From positions 310,001-374,000 of the forward strand of contig NZ_AYKT01000002.1 of NCBI RefSeq assembly GCF_000496575.1: a DNA stretch of 64,000 bases, given 5' to 3'. Shown one piece after another: positions 9,096 through 19,142 of the stretch (the stretch's first letter is position 1; each line of letters begins with the position of its first letter). The DNA comes from Geobacillus thermodenitrificans subsp. thermodenitrificans DSM 465 (GTDB lineage Bacteria > Bacillota > Bacilli > Bacillales > Anoxybacillaceae). The notes under the pieces are model-generated. The model was not told the origin of the DNA. It did no database searches and saw only the letters and a program-made list of their open reading frames with translations. The translations under genes and the position numbers were made by a program.

Positions 9096-11459
9096 TTGCA
9101 AGAGCAGCAATCGCTTGCGCTGGACGGCCGCACGTTTATTAAAGGGGTGTGTTTGGCCGTCATTTTTCATAACGAGGAGACGTTGTATACCGTTGTCCGT
9201 ATCCGCGTCGAAGAAACGAATGAAGCGGCTGCGGAGGAAGAAGTGGTCGTCACCGGCTATTTTCCACGTTTAAATGAAGGGGACGTGTACATCTTTTACG
9301 GGCAATTCCGCCAACATCCGCGCTTTGGCCGCCAGTATGCGGCCGAGCAGTTCCGCAAACAGCTTCCGAACACGAAAGAAGGAGTCATCGATTATTTGTC
9401 GAGCGGCTTGTTTAAGGGGATCGGCAAAAAAACAGCGACAGCGATTGTCGATGCGCTTGGTGAAAACGCGATCGCCGCCATTTTGCGTGATCCAGGAGCG
9501 CTCGAACGCGTGCCCAAGCTGACGAAACAAAAAGCGAAGCAATTGTACGAAACGCTCTGCGCCCACGAAGGGCTCGAACAGACGATGATCGCCCTCGCTC
9601 AGCTCGGTTTTGGTCCACAGCTGGCAATGAAAATTTACCAAGTATACGGCGAAGAGACAATGGACATCATTCATGAAAACCCGTACAAGCTCGTCGAAGA
9701 TATTGAAGGGATCGGTTTTGGTCGCGCCGATGAGCTCGGGCGGCAGCTCGGCATTTCCGGCAGTCATCCAGCCCGGCTGCGCGCCGCTTGTCTGTTTGTC
9801 CTTGAGCAGGCATGCTTGCAAGAAGGGCACGTCTACATGAAGAAAGAAGAGCTCGTCAGCCGCATTGGGGAGCTGCTTGGCGGAAGGTCGAACGGAGCGG
9901 TTGATGGACAAGCCATCGAACAGACGCTCCTTATGTTAAGCGAAGAAGGAAAGATGATCGCGGAACAAGGCCGCTATTATCTTCCTTCGCTTTACTTCGC
10001 CGAAAAAGGGATCGCTTCTAACATTCGGCGGTTGCTCGGGCAAACGCCACCATCGGCCTCATTTCCGGAGTCGGAGTTTTTGCTGGCGCTCGGGGCGCTT
10101 GAAGAACGACTCGGGATGCAATATGCTCCGCAGCAAAAAGAAGCGATTCAACGGGCGCTGTCTTCGCCGCTCTTTATTTTGACGGGAGGTCCAGGAACAG
10201 GAAAAACAACGGTCATTAAAGGAATTGTTGAGCTGTTTGCGGTTCTAAATGGCATATCACTTTCCCCCGACGATTACAAAAACGGTGAACCGTTTCCTGT
10301 GCTGCTCGCTGCTCCGACTGGACGGGCTGCAAAGCGGATGAGTGAGGCGACCGGGCTGCCGGCGGCGACGATTCACCGGCTGCTCGGCTGGAATGGAGCG
10401 GAAGGGTTCAGCCACGATGAACATGAGCCGATTGCCGGTAAGCTGCTTGTCGTCGATGAGGTGTCGATGGTCGATACGTGGTTGGCTAATCACCTGTTAA
10501 AAGCGGTGCCTAATGGGATGCAAGTCATCTTCGTTGGCGATGAAGACCAGCTTCCATCCGTCGGGCCAGGGCAAGTGTTGAAAGATTTGCTCGAGTCGGG
10601 TGTTATCCCGTCCGTGCGGCTGACCGAGGTGTACCGCCAGGCGGAAGGGTCATCGATTATCGAGCTCGCCCATGAGATGAAGCGTGGGAACGTGCCGGCC
10701 GACTTGACTGCCCCGAAGGCGGATCGTTCGTTCATCCGCTGCCGCGCCGGACAAGTGGCTAGTGTCGTGCGTCAAATCGCCGAAAATGCGCGTAACAAAG
10801 GGTTTTCCGTCAAAGACATTCAAGTGCTCGCTCCGATGTACCGCGGCCCAGCCGGTATCGATCAGCTAAACAAAGTGCTGCAGGAGCTGTTTAATCCACC
10901 AACGGATGGGAAGCGAGAACTTTCCGTTGGCGACGTAGTGTATCGCGTCGGCGATAAAGTGCTCCAGCTCGTCAATCAACCGGAAGACAACGTGTTTAAC
11001 GGCGATATCGGTGAAGTCGTGGCCATTTTTTATGCCAAAGAAAATACAGAAAAGCAAGATTTGCTCGTCGTCTCATTTGACGGCATTGAAGTGACGTATA
11101 CAAGGCAAGATTTAGCGCAAATTACCCATGCATATTGCTGCTCCGTCCATAAGGCGCAAGGGAGCGAGTTTCCGATTGTCATTTTGCCTGTTGTCAAAAG
11201 TTATTACCGGATGTTGAAGCGGAATTTGTTGTATACGGCGGTGACAAGAAGCAAACAATTTCTGATTTTATGCGGGGAGGAAGAAGCATTCCGGTTTGGT
11301 GTTGCCCAGAGGGGCGACGGAGCGCGCCAGACGGCGCTTGCAGAAAAGTTGGCGGCTTCGACTGCGCTGTTTGTCGAAGGGGAACTGCCGCTTGAGGATG
11401 CGAACATCGGGATGGAAAACGTTACGCCGTATGACTTTATGGACGATGGGTCAAGCTAA
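9096..11459 (+). CDS. recD2: ATP-dependent DNA helicase RecD2 (YrrC)
   Basis: RecD2 is a 5'-3' superfamily 1B helicase that works without RecBC in replication fork progression and repair. The 787-residue protein has an N-terminal OB-like domain, tandem helix-hairpin-helix motifs around 95-210 (for example GLFKGIGKKTA), Walker A GGPGTGKTT at residues 364-372, Walker B with DEVSMVD near 454, the VYRQAEGSS motif, and motif VI-like VHKAQGSEFP followed by YTAVTRSK. It starts at TTG, 17 bases after the TPR gene, with GGCAGGGGA upstream. Length is typical of the long RecD2 form. Confidence 0.96.
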   Translation: MQEQQSLALDGRTFIKGVCLAVIFHNEETLYTVVRIRVEETNEAAAEEEVVVTGYFPRLNEGDVYIFYGQFRQHPRFGRQYAAEQFRKQLPNTKEGVIDYLSSGLFKGIGKKTATAIVDALGENAIAAILRDPGALERVPKLTKQKAKQLYETLCAHEGLEQTMIALAQLGFGPQLAMKIYQVYGEETMDIIHENPYKLVEDIEGIGFGRADELGRQLGISGSHPARLRAACLFVLEQACLQEGHVYMKKEELVSRIGELLGGRSNGAVDGQAIEQTLLMLSEEGKMIAEQGRYYLPSLYFAEKGIASNIRRLLGQTPPSASFPESEFLLALGALEERLGMQYAPQQKEAIQRALSSPLFILTGGPGTGKTTVIKGIVELFAVLNGISLSPDDYKNGEPFPVLLAAPTGRAAKRMSEATGLPAATIHRLLGWNGAEGFSHDEHEPIAGKLLVVDEVSMVDTWLANHLLKAVPNGMQVIFVGDEDQLPSVGPGQVLKDLLESGVIPSVRLTEVYRQAEGSSIIELAHEMKRGNVPADLTAPKADRSFIRCRAGQVASVVRQIAENARNKGFSVKDIQVLAPMYRGPAGIDQLNKVLQELFNPPTDGKRELSVGDVVYRVGDKVLQLVNQPEDNVFNGDIGEVVAIFYAKENTEKQDLLVVSFDGIEVTYTRQDLAQITHAYCCSVHKAQGSEFPIVILPVVKSYYRMLKRNLLYTAVTRSKQFLILCGEEEAFRFGVAQRGDGARQTALAEKLAASTALFVEGELPLEDANIGMENVTPYDFMDDGSS

Positions 11460-11484
11460 AAGTGGCTGGAAAGGTGGGAGAATG

Positions 11485-11958
11485 ATGCGGACGTTTTCCG
11501 ACGTCAAAGGGCTTCCCATTTATGAACAAACGACAGGGAAAGCGGTCGGGACGATCGCTGACATTTGGTTTACCAGCCACGGCACAGTCAAAGGGTTTAT
11601 CGCGGAACGGAGCGGTCTATTTAACCGCCGCCGCTACTTGCCCCTTTCGGCTGTGCAGTCGTTTCAAAACGACCGGGTCATCATCCGTGATGCTGGCAGT
11701 TTCCAGCCGTTCCCCTCTCTTGACAGTGGCCACTCTCTTTACGGTGAACGCGGCATCGCCGGCAGCATGGTTGTCGCCGCAGACGGAACAACGATCGGCT
11801 TGCTGGATGATGTATATTTTGACGGGCAATTGGGCAAAATTGACGGATACGAGATTAGTGAGGGATTTTTTTCCGACTTGACCGAAGGAAAAAAACGAAT
11901 GGAGGCAGCTCCGTTCACCGCCAAAGAAGGCGTCGTCACCGTCGAAACAATGAGGTAA
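11485..11958 (+). CDS. yrrD: PRC-barrel domain protein (YrrD type)
   Basis: A cytoplasmic protein of 157 residues with two PRC-barrel-like halves. The first, residues 1-75, begins FSDVKGLPIYEQTTGKAVG; the second, residues 85-150, contains VAADGTTIGLLDDVYFD. PRC barrels mediate RNA or protein binding in RimM and elsewhere, but the role of this family is unknown. Two adjacent ATGs (11482, 11485) are possible; 11485 has better spacing from GGTGGG. It lies 25 bases after recD2, in the same transcription unit. Confidence 0.82.
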   Translation: MRTFSDVKGLPIYEQTTGKAVGTIADIWFTSHGTVKGFIAERSGLFNRRRYLPLSAVQSFQNDRVIIRDAGSFQPFPSLDSGHSLYGERGIAGSMVVAADGTTIGLLDDVYFDGQLGKIDGYEISEGFFSDLTEGKKRMEAAPFTAKEGVVTVETMR

Positions 11959-11973
11959 GGAGAGTGGCTGTCG

Positions 11974-12165
11974 ATGCTCATTTGCCCGAATTGCAAACGG
12001 AAAAATTTAGGGAAGATCGGCGTCAACCAATATTACTGCTGGGACTGTTTTATTGAGCTGTCCGTTTCTAAAGGAATGATTCACGCCCATCAAGTGGAAG
12101 AGGATGGAACGTTAAGCTCCCTCGATGATTTGTTTGACGACCATGAACGCACGATCCAATTTTAG
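11974..12165 (+). CDS. Small zinc-ribbon-like protein, 63 residues
   Basis: A short protein of unknown function with two CxxC pairs: C4-C7 (CPNC) and C22-C25 (CWDC), spaced as in treble-clef or ribbon zinc sites. Its C-terminal half is acidic (LSSLDDLFDDHE). Start ATG has AAGGAGAG 13 bases upstream, and the gene is 15 bases from yrrD. B. subtilis has a small gene (possibly yrzR) in this location, but I cannot verify the match from memory. Conserved placement and a clear ribosome binding site make it a real gene. Confidence 0.8.
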   Translation: MLICPNCKRKNLGKIGVNQYYCWDCFIELSVSKGMIHAHQVEEDGTLSSLDDLFDDHERTIQF

Positions 12166-12176
12166 GAGGGACGAGC

Positions 12177-12311
12177 ATGAACCGGACGATGACTTCACTG
12201 TTGGCAATCGGGGTAGGAGTCGCTGCTTATCAGCTTGCCCAGCGCAACAATTTGATGAACGGCCGCACGATGCGGAAAATGCGTCGCCGCTTGATGCAGG
12301 CAATCCGCTGA
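12177..12311 (+). CDS. 44-residue basic protein (YrzQ/DUF3918-like)
   Basis: A tiny gene with an ATG seven bases after TAGGAGGG. The product starts MNRTMTSLLAIGVG, a short hydrophobic stretch (residues 6-17) that could touch the membrane, then becomes strongly basic with RTMRKMRRRLM. This matches the DUF3918/YrzQ pattern as I remember it. Function is unknown. It is the last gene of the recD2 unit and is followed by a terminator hairpin. Confidence 0.8.
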   Translation: MNRTMTSLLAIGVGVAAYQLAQRNNLMNGRTMRKMRRRLMQAIR

Positions 12312-12315
12312 CGGC

Positions 12316-12355
12316 TCCGTCGTCTCCCGGTTGAAGGGGGACGGCGGCTTTTCTT
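12316..12355 (+). terminator. Terminator after the 44-residue gene
   Basis: A 12-bp stem with two G-U pairs forms between 12317-12328 and 12336-12347, followed by CTTTTCTT. Confidence 0.7.
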
Positions 12356-12433
12356 GGTTGTTAAATAGTGGAAGGAACCGTGAAGGCATATTTCTCCCTC
12401 CATCTCCTACACTAAACGGTAGGAGGTGTGGCG

Positions 12434-13495
12434 ATGGGGGAGCAACAATGGCTGTCATTCTTTCGCATCGGGAAATGGCTGCTCGTGACTGTGATCGTCT
12501 ATTTAATCGTCCGGATGAAAGAGATTTGGTGGCCGGTCGTCGAATTTGTCACTACCGTACTGACGCCGTTTTTGTTGGCGGCGTTTATTACATATTTGTT
12601 GCACCCGCTTGTTGAGTATATCCACAGCAAGGGGGTGCCACGGGCGCTGGCCATTTTGCTCATTTATTTGTTGTTTTTCGGTTCGGTCGGCTACGGTCTT
12701 TACCGCGGCATACCGGTGCTGATCGCCCAGCTGCGTGAACTGGATGAACGGTTGCCATCATTGATGAATACATATCGGCAGTGGGCGCGCCACATCCACG
12801 ATGAAACGTCAACGTGGCCGATGGAAGTGCATACGCGCATTGAAGCGATGTTTGTGCAGCTTGAGCAGGTAGTTGCCCGAGCAGTGACGATGGCGATTAA
12901 TGCGGTCAAATCATTTATCGGTTCTGCGGCGATGTTTCTTCTTATCCCGTTTATCGTATTTTATATGCTAAAAGATATTGATGTGTTGAAAAAAGCGGTT
13001 TGGTATATGACCCCGAAGCGGTGGCGCGGACCGGGGATAGCGTTTTTAAAAGATGTTGATGAGTCGCTCGGCGGCTATATTCGCGGTCAGCTCTTCGTCT
13101 GTGCGGCCATCGGTTTGGCGGCATCGCTCGGCCTTTGGCTCGCCGGCATGGACTATCCTCTCTTGCTCGGGTTTGTGATTGGATTGACGAACATCATCCC
13201 GTATTTCGGCCCACTGATCGGCGCTATTCCGGCAGCGATTTTGGCGGCGACCATTTCGCTCAAAATGGTCATTATCGTGCTTGCCTTGATTTTTGCCTTG
13301 CAGTTTTTAGAAGGCAACGTCTTGTCGCCGCTGATCGTCGGCAAAAGCGTTCATATGCATCCGCTGGTCATTATGTTCGCGTTGTTTGCCGGTGGCGAAC
13401 TTGCCGGTGTGCCTGGGCTCATTCTCGCCGTTCCGACTGCGGCGGTGCTGAAAGTAGCCCTCGTGCATTGGAAAGAGCATTATGCTCCGCATTGA
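12434..13495 (+). CDS. yrrI: AI-2E family transporter-like membrane protein (YrrI type)
   Basis: An integral membrane protein of 353 residues in the AI-2E transporter/UPF0118 family. Members are reported as autoinducer-2 exporters or Na+/H+ antiporters; the substrate here is unknown. About eight hydrophobic segments are visible: two or three before residue 90, a large charged loop about 90-155, then a helix-rich half with the conserved NIIPYFGPLIGAIPA stretch. The ATG at 12434 is seven bases from AGGAGG; a GTG two codons upstream is too close. It is upstream of alaS as in B. subtilis, and its stop codon lies inside the alaS promoter. Confidence 0.87.
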   Translation: MGEQQWLSFFRIGKWLLVTVIVYLIVRMKEIWWPVVEFVTTVLTPFLLAAFITYLLHPLVEYIHSKGVPRALAILLIYLLFFGSVGYGLYRGIPVLIAQLRELDERLPSLMNTYRQWARHIHDETSTWPMEVHTRIEAMFVQLEQVVARAVTMAINAVKSFIGSAAMFLLIPFIVFYMLKDIDVLKKAVWYMTPKRWRGPGIAFLKDVDESLGGYIRGQLFVCAAIGLAASLGLWLAGMDYPLLLGFVIGLTNIIPYFGPLIGAIPAAILAATISLKMVIIVLALIFALQFLEGNVLSPLIVGKSVHMHPLVIMFALFAGGELAGVPGLILAVPTAAVLKVALVHWKEHYAPH

Positions 13496-13520
13496 CAAAT
13501 GGGCGCGGCTTGTCTATAAT
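13492..13520 (+). promoter_or_regulatory. Sigma-A promoter of the alaS T-box leader
   Basis: A consensus TTGACA (13492-13497), a 17-base spacer and TATAAT (13515-13520). The -35 box contains the stop codon of the upstream membrane-protein gene. Transcription should start near 13527. Confidence 0.92.
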
Positions 13521-13526
13521 TTTTCA

Positions 13527-13790
13527 ATGAAAAAAGCGAATACATAACGCGATGACGGATCGAGTATGTTGCAGTCCATCTTAACGCGCGTTGGCGCACA
13601 GAGAGGAATTTCCGTGGCTGAAAGAAATTCCAGATGAAGGGCAACAGAAGGCTAATCCGGAGCGCAGGCAAAACCTGACGCAAGGCTGCGTTACGGCCAA
13701 AGAGGTGATGGGCGCTTTTTGCCCATAAACAGGGTGGTACCGCGAGCACAACTCTCGTCCCTGAAGGGGATGAGAGTTTTTTTATATAAA
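13527..13790 (+). promoter_or_regulatory. T-box riboswitch of alaS
   Basis: A T-box leader reads the charging state of a tRNA, here expected to be tRNA-Ala, and allows transcription into the synthetase gene when the tRNA is uncharged. The universal T-box sequence AGGGTGGTACCGCG is at 13731-13744. A hairpin GGAATTTC...GAAATTCC lies at about 13606-13635. The competing terminator has arms around 13752-13761 and 13765-13775, followed by TTTTTTT. I could not assign the specifier triplet with confidence, so alanine specificity rests on the position directly before alaS. Confidence 0.95.
13750..13788 (+). terminator. Regulated terminator of the alaS T-box
   Basis: CTCTCGTCCC pairs with GGGGATGAGAG around a short loop, followed by seven T residues. 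The 5' arm follows directly on the T-box sequence, as required for the antiterminator switch. Confidence 0.88.
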
Positions 13791-13811
13791 AGACCAAAGG
13801 GGAGGATTGTT

Positions 13812-16448
13812 ATGAAAAAGTTAACATCTGCCGAAGTGCGGCGTATGTTTTTGCAGTTTTTCCAAGAAAAAGGCCATGCGGTCGAGCCGAGCGCTTCGCT
13901 CATTCCTGTCGATGACCCGTCGTTATTATGGATCAACAGCGGTGTCGCGACGCTGAAAAAATATTTTGATGGCCGTATCATCCCGGACAACCCGCGCATT
14001 TGCAATGCGCAAAAATCGATCCGCACAAACGACATCGAAAATGTCGGGAAAACGGCTCGCCACCATACGTTTTTTGAAATGCTCGGCAACTTTTCGATCG
14101 GCGATTATTTCAAGCGTGAAGCGATTCATTGGGCATGGGAGTTTTTAACAAGTGAAAAGTGGATTGGTTTTGATCCAGAGCGGTTGTCAGTCACTGTTCA
14201 TCCGGAAGACGAAGAGGCGTATAACATTTGGCGCAACGAGATCGGTCTTCCTGAAGAGCGGATTATTCGTTTAGAAGGAAACTTCTGGGATATCGGTGAA
14301 GGCCCGAGCGGTCCGAACACGGAAATTTTTTATGACCGCGGTGAAGCGTTCGGCAACGATCCAAACGATCCAGAACTGTATCCAGGCGGGGAAAATGACC
14401 GCTACTTAGAAGTATGGAATCTCGTCTTTTCACAGTTCAACCATAACCCGGACGGCACGTACACGCCGCTGCCGAAGAAAAACATCGATACCGGCATGGG
14501 CTTAGAGCGGATGTGCTCGATTTTGCAAGATGTACCGACGAACTTTGAAACTGATTTGTTCATGCCGATCATCCGCGCGACTGAGCAGATCGCGGGTGAG
14601 CAATACGGCAAAGATCCGAATAAAGACGTTGCTTTTAAGGTCATCGCTGACCATATTCGTGCCGTGACGTTTGCGGTCGGCGACGGGGCGCTGCCGTCGA
14701 ACGAAGGACGAGGCTATGTATTGCGCCGCCTGCTTCGCCGCGCTGTGCGCTATGCGAAACAAATCGGCATTGACCGTCCATTTATGTATGAGCTTGTTCC
14801 GGTTGTCGGTGAAATTATGCAAGACTATTATCCGGAAGTGAAAGAAAAAGCCGATTTCATCGCCCGCGTCATTCGGACGGAAGAAGAGCGGTTCCACGAA
14901 ACGCTTCATGAAGGGCTCGCCATTTTGGCAGAAGTGATGGAAAAGGCGAAAAAACAAGGAAGCACCGTCATTCCAGGAGAAGAGGCGTTCCGCTTGTACG
15001 ATACGTACGGCTTCCCGCTCGAGCTGACGGAAGAATATGCTGCTGAAGCGGGCATGTCGGTCGATCACGCCGGTTTTGAGCGCGAGATGGAGCGCCAGCG
15101 CGAACGGGCCCGTGCCGCTCGCCAAGATGTCGATTCGATGCAAGTGCAAGGCGGGGTGCTCGGCGACATTAAAGACGAAAGCCGTTTTGTCGGCTACGAT
15201 GAGCTCGTCGTTTCTTCGACGGTCATTGCCATCATTAAAGACGGACAGCTCGTGGAGGAAGTCGGGACTGGCGAGGAAGCACAAATCATCGTTGATGTGA
15301 CGCCGTTTTACGCCGAAAGCGGCGGACAAATCGCTGACCAAGGTGTGTTTGAAGGCGAAACGGGAACAGCGGTCGTCAAAGATGTGCAAAAAGCACCGAA
15401 CGGTCAGCACCTCCATTCGATTGTCGTCGAACGCGGTGCGGTGAAAAAAGGCGATCGCTATACGGCGCGCGTCGATGAAGTGAAGCGGTCGCAAATCGTG
15501 AAAAACCATACGGCGACCCACTTGCTTCATCAAGCGTTAAAAGACGTTCTTGGCCGCCATGTCAACCAGGCCGGATCACTCGTTGCCCCGGATCGGCTTC
15601 GCTTTGACTTTACTCATTTCGGGCAAGTGAAGCCTGATGAGCTCGAGCGCATTGAGGCGATCGTCAATGAACAAATTTGGAAGAGTATTCCGGTCGACAT
15701 TTTTTACAAACCGCTCGAGGAAGCAAAAGCGATGGGGGCGATGGCGCTGTTTGGTGAAAAATACGGCGATATCGTCCGCGTTGTTAAAGTTGGCGACTAC
15801 AGCTTAGAGTTGTGCGGCGGCTGCCATGTGCCGAATACAGCGGCCATTGGGTTGTTTAAAATCGTCTCCGAGTCCGGCATCGGTGCCGGCACGCGCCGGA
15901 TTGAAGCGGTGACTGGGGAAGCGGCATACCGCTTTATGAGCGAACAGCTTGCTCTGTTGCAAGAAGCGGCGCAAAAGCTGAAAACGAGCCCGAGAGAGCT
16001 GAATGCCCGCCTTGATGGGCTGTTTGCCGAACTGCGCCAACTGCAGCGCGAAAATGAGTCGCTTGCTGCCCGTCTCGCCCATATGGAGGCGGAACACCTC
16101 ACCCGTCAAGTGAAAGAGGTGGGCGGTGTGCCGGTATTAGCCGCAAAAGTGCAGGCGAACGACATGAACCAATTGCGGGCGATGGCTGATGACTTGAAGC
16201 AAAAACTAGGGACGGCGGTCATCGTGTTAGCGGCCGTGCAAGGTGGCAAAGTCCAATTGATTGCTGCGGTGACTGATGACTTAGTGAAAAAAGGATACCA
16301 CGCCGGCAAACTCGTCAAAGAAGTGGCTTCACGTTGCGGCGGCGGAGGCGGCGGACGTCCTGATATGGCGCAGGCCGGTGGGAAGGACGCGAACAAAGTC
16401 GGCGAAGCGCTCGATTATGTCGAAACATGGGTCAAATCCATTTCCTAA
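13812..16448 (+). CDS. alaS: Alanyl-tRNA synthetase
   Basis: AlaS charges tRNA-Ala and edits mischarged Ser/Gly-tRNA-Ala. The 878-residue protein has the class II core (residues 1-240, starting with [14 protein letters not shown]), the tRNA-recognition region, an editing domain with the zinc ligands HxxxH in [10 protein letters not shown] near 566-570 and CxxxH in ELCGGCH near 667-671, a coiled coil, and the glycine-rich C-terminal DHHA1 domain with [16 protein letters not shown]. Start ATG follows GGGGAGGATTGTT. An upstream in-frame start at 13719 lies in the T-box and is rejected. Confidence 0.99.
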   Translation: MKKLTSAEVRRMFLQFFQEKGHAVEPSASLIPVDDPSLLWINSGVATLKKYFDGRIIPDNPRICNAQKSIRTNDIENVGKTARHHTFFEMLGNFSIGDYFKREAIHWAWEFLTSEKWIGFDPERLSVTVHPEDEEAYNIWRNEIGLPEERIIRLEGNFWDIGEGPSGPNTEIFYDRGEAFGNDPNDPELYPGGENDRYLEVWNLVFSQFNHNPDGTYTPLPKKNIDTGMGLERMCSILQDVPTNFETDLFMPIIRATEQIAGEQYGKDPNKDVAFKVIADHIRAVTFAVGDGALPSNEGRGYVLRRLLRRAVRYAKQIGIDRPFMYELVPVVGEIMQDYYPEVKEKADFIARVIRTEEERFHETLHEGLAILAEVMEKAKKQGSTVIPGEEAFRLYDTYGFPLELTEEYAAEAGMSVDHAGFEREMERQRERARAARQDVDSMQVQGGVLGDIKDESRFVGYDELVVSSTVIAIIKDGQLVEEVGTGEEAQIIVDVTPFYAESGGQIADQGVFEGETGTAVVKDVQKAPNGQHLHSIVVERGAVKKGDRYTARVDEVKRSQIVKNHTATHLLHQALKDVLGRHVNQAGSLVAPDRLRFDFTHFGQVKPDELERIEAIVNEQIWKSIPVDIFYKPLEEAKAMGAMALFGEKYGDIVRVVKVGDYSLELCGGCHVPNTAAIGLFKIVSESGIGAGTRRIEAVTGEAAYRFMSEQLALLQEAAQKLKTSPRELNARLDGLFAELRQLQRENESLAARLAHMEAEHLTRQVKEVGGVPVLAAKVQANDMNQLRAMADDLKQKLGTAVIVLAAVQGGKVQLIAAVTDDLVKKGYHAGKLVKEVASRCGGGGGGRPDMAQAGGKDANKVGEALDYVETWVKSIS

Positions 16449-16517
16449 ATGGGCGCGAATCGTGTACAATGGATGTAAGATAACGGGATGGCCCAAATGA
16501 AGAGCGAGGTGGAAACG

Positions 16518-16784
16518 GTGAGCTCGTTTGACCAAACGATGCAGTTTCATTTCCCGGAGGAGCCGGCCGAAACGAACGTTCGTGAGGTGTTGCTGACGGT
16601 GTACGACGCCTTGCAAGAAAAAGGCTACAATCCGATCAACCAAATTGTCGGCTACTTGTTGTCCGGTGACCCGGCTTACATCCCGCGCCATAAAGATGCG
16701 CGCACGCTCATCCGCAAAATTGAGCGCGACGAATTAATCGAAGAATTGGTGAAATTCTATTTACAGGGACAACGAAAGGGTTAA
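16518..16784 (+). CDS. ireB: IreB/YrzL-family regulatory phosphoprotein
   Basis: A cytoplasmic protein of 88 residues. In Enterococcus its homologue IreB is a substrate of the PASTA kinase IreK and tunes cephalosporin resistance; in Bacillus the family is UPF0297 (YrzL). Typical segments are [11 protein letters not shown] at the N-terminus and [22 protein letters not shown] in the middle. I chose the GTG at 16518, six bases after GAGGTGG, because it gives the family start; an ATG ten codons earlier has no ribosome binding site. It is followed after 3 bases by yqgF, a linkage conserved in Firmicutes. Confidence 0.92.
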   Translation: MSSFDQTMQFHFPEEPAETNVREVLLTVYDALQEKGYNPINQIVGYLLSGDPAYIPRHKDARTLIRKIERDELIEELVKFYLQGQRKG

Positions 16785-16787
16785 CCG

Positions 16788-17518
<731 letters not shown>

Positions 17519-17524
17519 CGAACA

Positions 17525-17556
17525 AAGCGGTTGCCTAGGGGCGGCCGCTTTTTCTG
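17525..17556 (+). terminator. Terminator after yrzB
   Basis: AAGCGGTTGCC pairs with GGCGGCCGCTT with two G-U pairs; TTTTTCTG follows. Confidence 0.75.
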
Positions 17557-17704
17557 TGAACATGCGCACATCTTGAGCGGACATTTTCATGCCTAGGGAG
17601 AGAGGAAACTTGGCTCATGGATCTTTCTGTGAAAATGAGTGTACCTCGGGTTACCATTTTCATACGTAGGTGGAGAGCAAACTTTGCTCACAGAGCATTT
17701 CTGT
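17551..17704. repeat. Degenerate tandem repeat, period about 73-74 bases
   Basis: TTTCTGT occurs at 17551, 17624 and 17698, and CATTTTCAT at 17582 and 17655. Between them, stretches such as GGAGAG-AAACTT-GCTCA recur in the same order (17581-17630 and 17654-17704). This is two full and one partial imperfect copies. No open frame or convincing hairpin accounts for it. The rest of the 17519-17846 gap holds only the terminator and the mltG leader. Confidence 0.75.
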
Positions 17705-17846
17705 TCGATGAATTTTTTGAACGGTGAGCGATGAGTTTCAACGGTCGATGGGGATCAGAACTCATCCATGTCACGCTTTTTAATCGCTAAAACGCGAAAA
17801 ATGGAGAATTTTGTAGTATAATATGACCGATGAAAGGAGGTTGAAG

Positions 17847-18938
17847 ATGAAACAGGGCGATTTTCAGATGTCTAAGGCACGGCTGGTAAGGAAAATGGTT
17901 TTGATTGTTTGCGCCGCCCTGCTGGTCGCGCTTGTCATCGCTGGCACCAGCAGTTTTCTATATATCCGTTCAGCGTTCGAGCCAGTCGACCCAGATGACC
18001 GCACTCCGGTGCATGTCTCCATTCCAATCGGTTCATCGGTGGCGGATATTGCCGAACAACTTGAACAAAAGCGACTGATTAAAAGCGCGACGGTCTTCCG
18101 CTACTACGTTCGCTGGAAAAACGAGTCCGGCTTTCAAGCCGGTGAGTATGAGTTGACGCGGGCGCTGCCGATGACGCGCATCATTGAGCTGTTAAAAACC
18201 GGGAAGTCGTTGAAAATCGGATTGAAGTTGACGATCCCCGAAGGATCGCAGCTTGTGCAAATCGCCGATCTCATCGCCGCAAAAACAGGGTACAAGCAAG
18301 AAGAGATTATGAAGCAGATGAATGACCGTGCGTACATTGAACAGCTGATGAAGACATATCCTGATTTATTAACGAACGATATTTTTCATAAAAACATTCG
18401 CTATCCGCTTGAAGGTTACTTGTTCCCAGCCACTTATGTGTTTGCGGACAAAAAGCCGCCGCTTCCGGAAATCATTGAGGCAATGGTCGCCAAAACAGCG
18501 GTCGTGCTCGACACATACAAGGATGCGATGAAGGAAAGGCAGATGTCGCCGCATCAGCTGTTGACGATGGCGTCATTAATTGAAGAAGAGGCAACGGAAA
18601 AAGCCGACCGCGAGAAAATTGCTAGCGTATTTTACAACCGGCTGCGCATCGGCATGCCGCTGCAAACTGACCCCACTGTCTTATACGCGCTTGGCAAACA
18701 TAAGGAGCGTGTCTTTTACAAAGACTTGAAAGTCGACTCACCGTACAATACGTACATTCATAAAGGGCTGACGCCAGGGCCGATTGCCAATGCTGGCACG
18801 ATGTCGATCGAAGCGGCGCTCGAGCCGGCGACGACCGACTATTTATACTTTTTGGCGACACCAGCTGGAGACGTCATTTTCACCAAAACATTGGATGAGC
18901 ATAACCGAGAAAAAGCGAAGCATATTGGGAAACAATAG
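17847..18938 (+). CDS. mltG: Endolytic murein transglycosylase MltG (YrrL)
   Basis: MltG cleaves nascent glycan strands at the membrane and sets glycan length. The 363-residue protein has a short cytoplasmic N-terminus, one membrane segment at about 17-38 (LIVCAALLVALVIAGTSSF), a LysM-like domain near 50-130 and the YceG catalytic domain. The likely catalytic glutamate is E246 in MASLIEEEAT, followed by the FYNRLRIGMPLQTDPTV motif. ATG 17847 has AAAGGAGGTTGAAG directly upstream; an in-frame ATG eight codons earlier precedes that site and is rejected. Confidence 0.95.
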   Translation: MKQGDFQMSKARLVRKMVLIVCAALLVALVIAGTSSFLYIRSAFEPVDPDDRTPVHVSIPIGSSVADIAEQLEQKRLIKSATVFRYYVRWKNESGFQAGEYELTRALPMTRIIELLKTGKSLKIGLKLTIPEGSQLVQIADLIAAKTGYKQEEIMKQMNDRAYIEQLMKTYPDLLTNDIFHKNIRYPLEGYLFPATYVFADKKPPLPEIIEAMVAKTAVVLDTYKDAMKERQMSPHQLLTMASLIEEEATEKADREKIASVFYNRLRIGMPLQTDPTVLYALGKHKERVFYKDLKVDSPYNTYIHKGLTPGPIANAGTMSIEAALEPATTDYLYFLATPAGDVIFTKTLDEHNREKAKHIGKQ

Positions 18939-19029
18939 AGTAAAACGGAAGTTGCTGGCCAATCGGGCTAAATGGCTTCGCTTTTTCGCTGTTTTGTGGT
19001 AGTATAGATAAAGTTGAACAGGCTAATGA

Positions 19030-19057
19030 TAAGAGTCCGCTTGCGGCTCTTATTTTT
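19030..19057 (+). terminator. Terminator after mltG
   Basis: AAGAG-CCGC pairs with GCGG-CTCTT with one bulged T (19031-19051); ATTTTT follows. A TATAGAT-like -10 element lies just upstream near 19002, so the hairpin might also act as an attenuator for trmR. Confidence 0.7.
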
Positions 19058-19142
19058 CATGATGATGAAGCGCAAACCTTGGGGCTGTCGATCGGCTCTA
19101 GGCAGGCGCTTTTCACTTTGTTGATGCCGGGGAGGAATCGTC

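Noticed and set aside
9270-9911. 213-codon minus-strand frame inside recD2
   Set aside because: Antisense to a highly conserved helicase domain; no start signal.
14502-15533. 343-codon frame on the minus strand inside alaS
   Set aside because: It is a shadow of alaS codon usage; low-complexity His/Phe/Arg-rich translation and no ribosome binding site.
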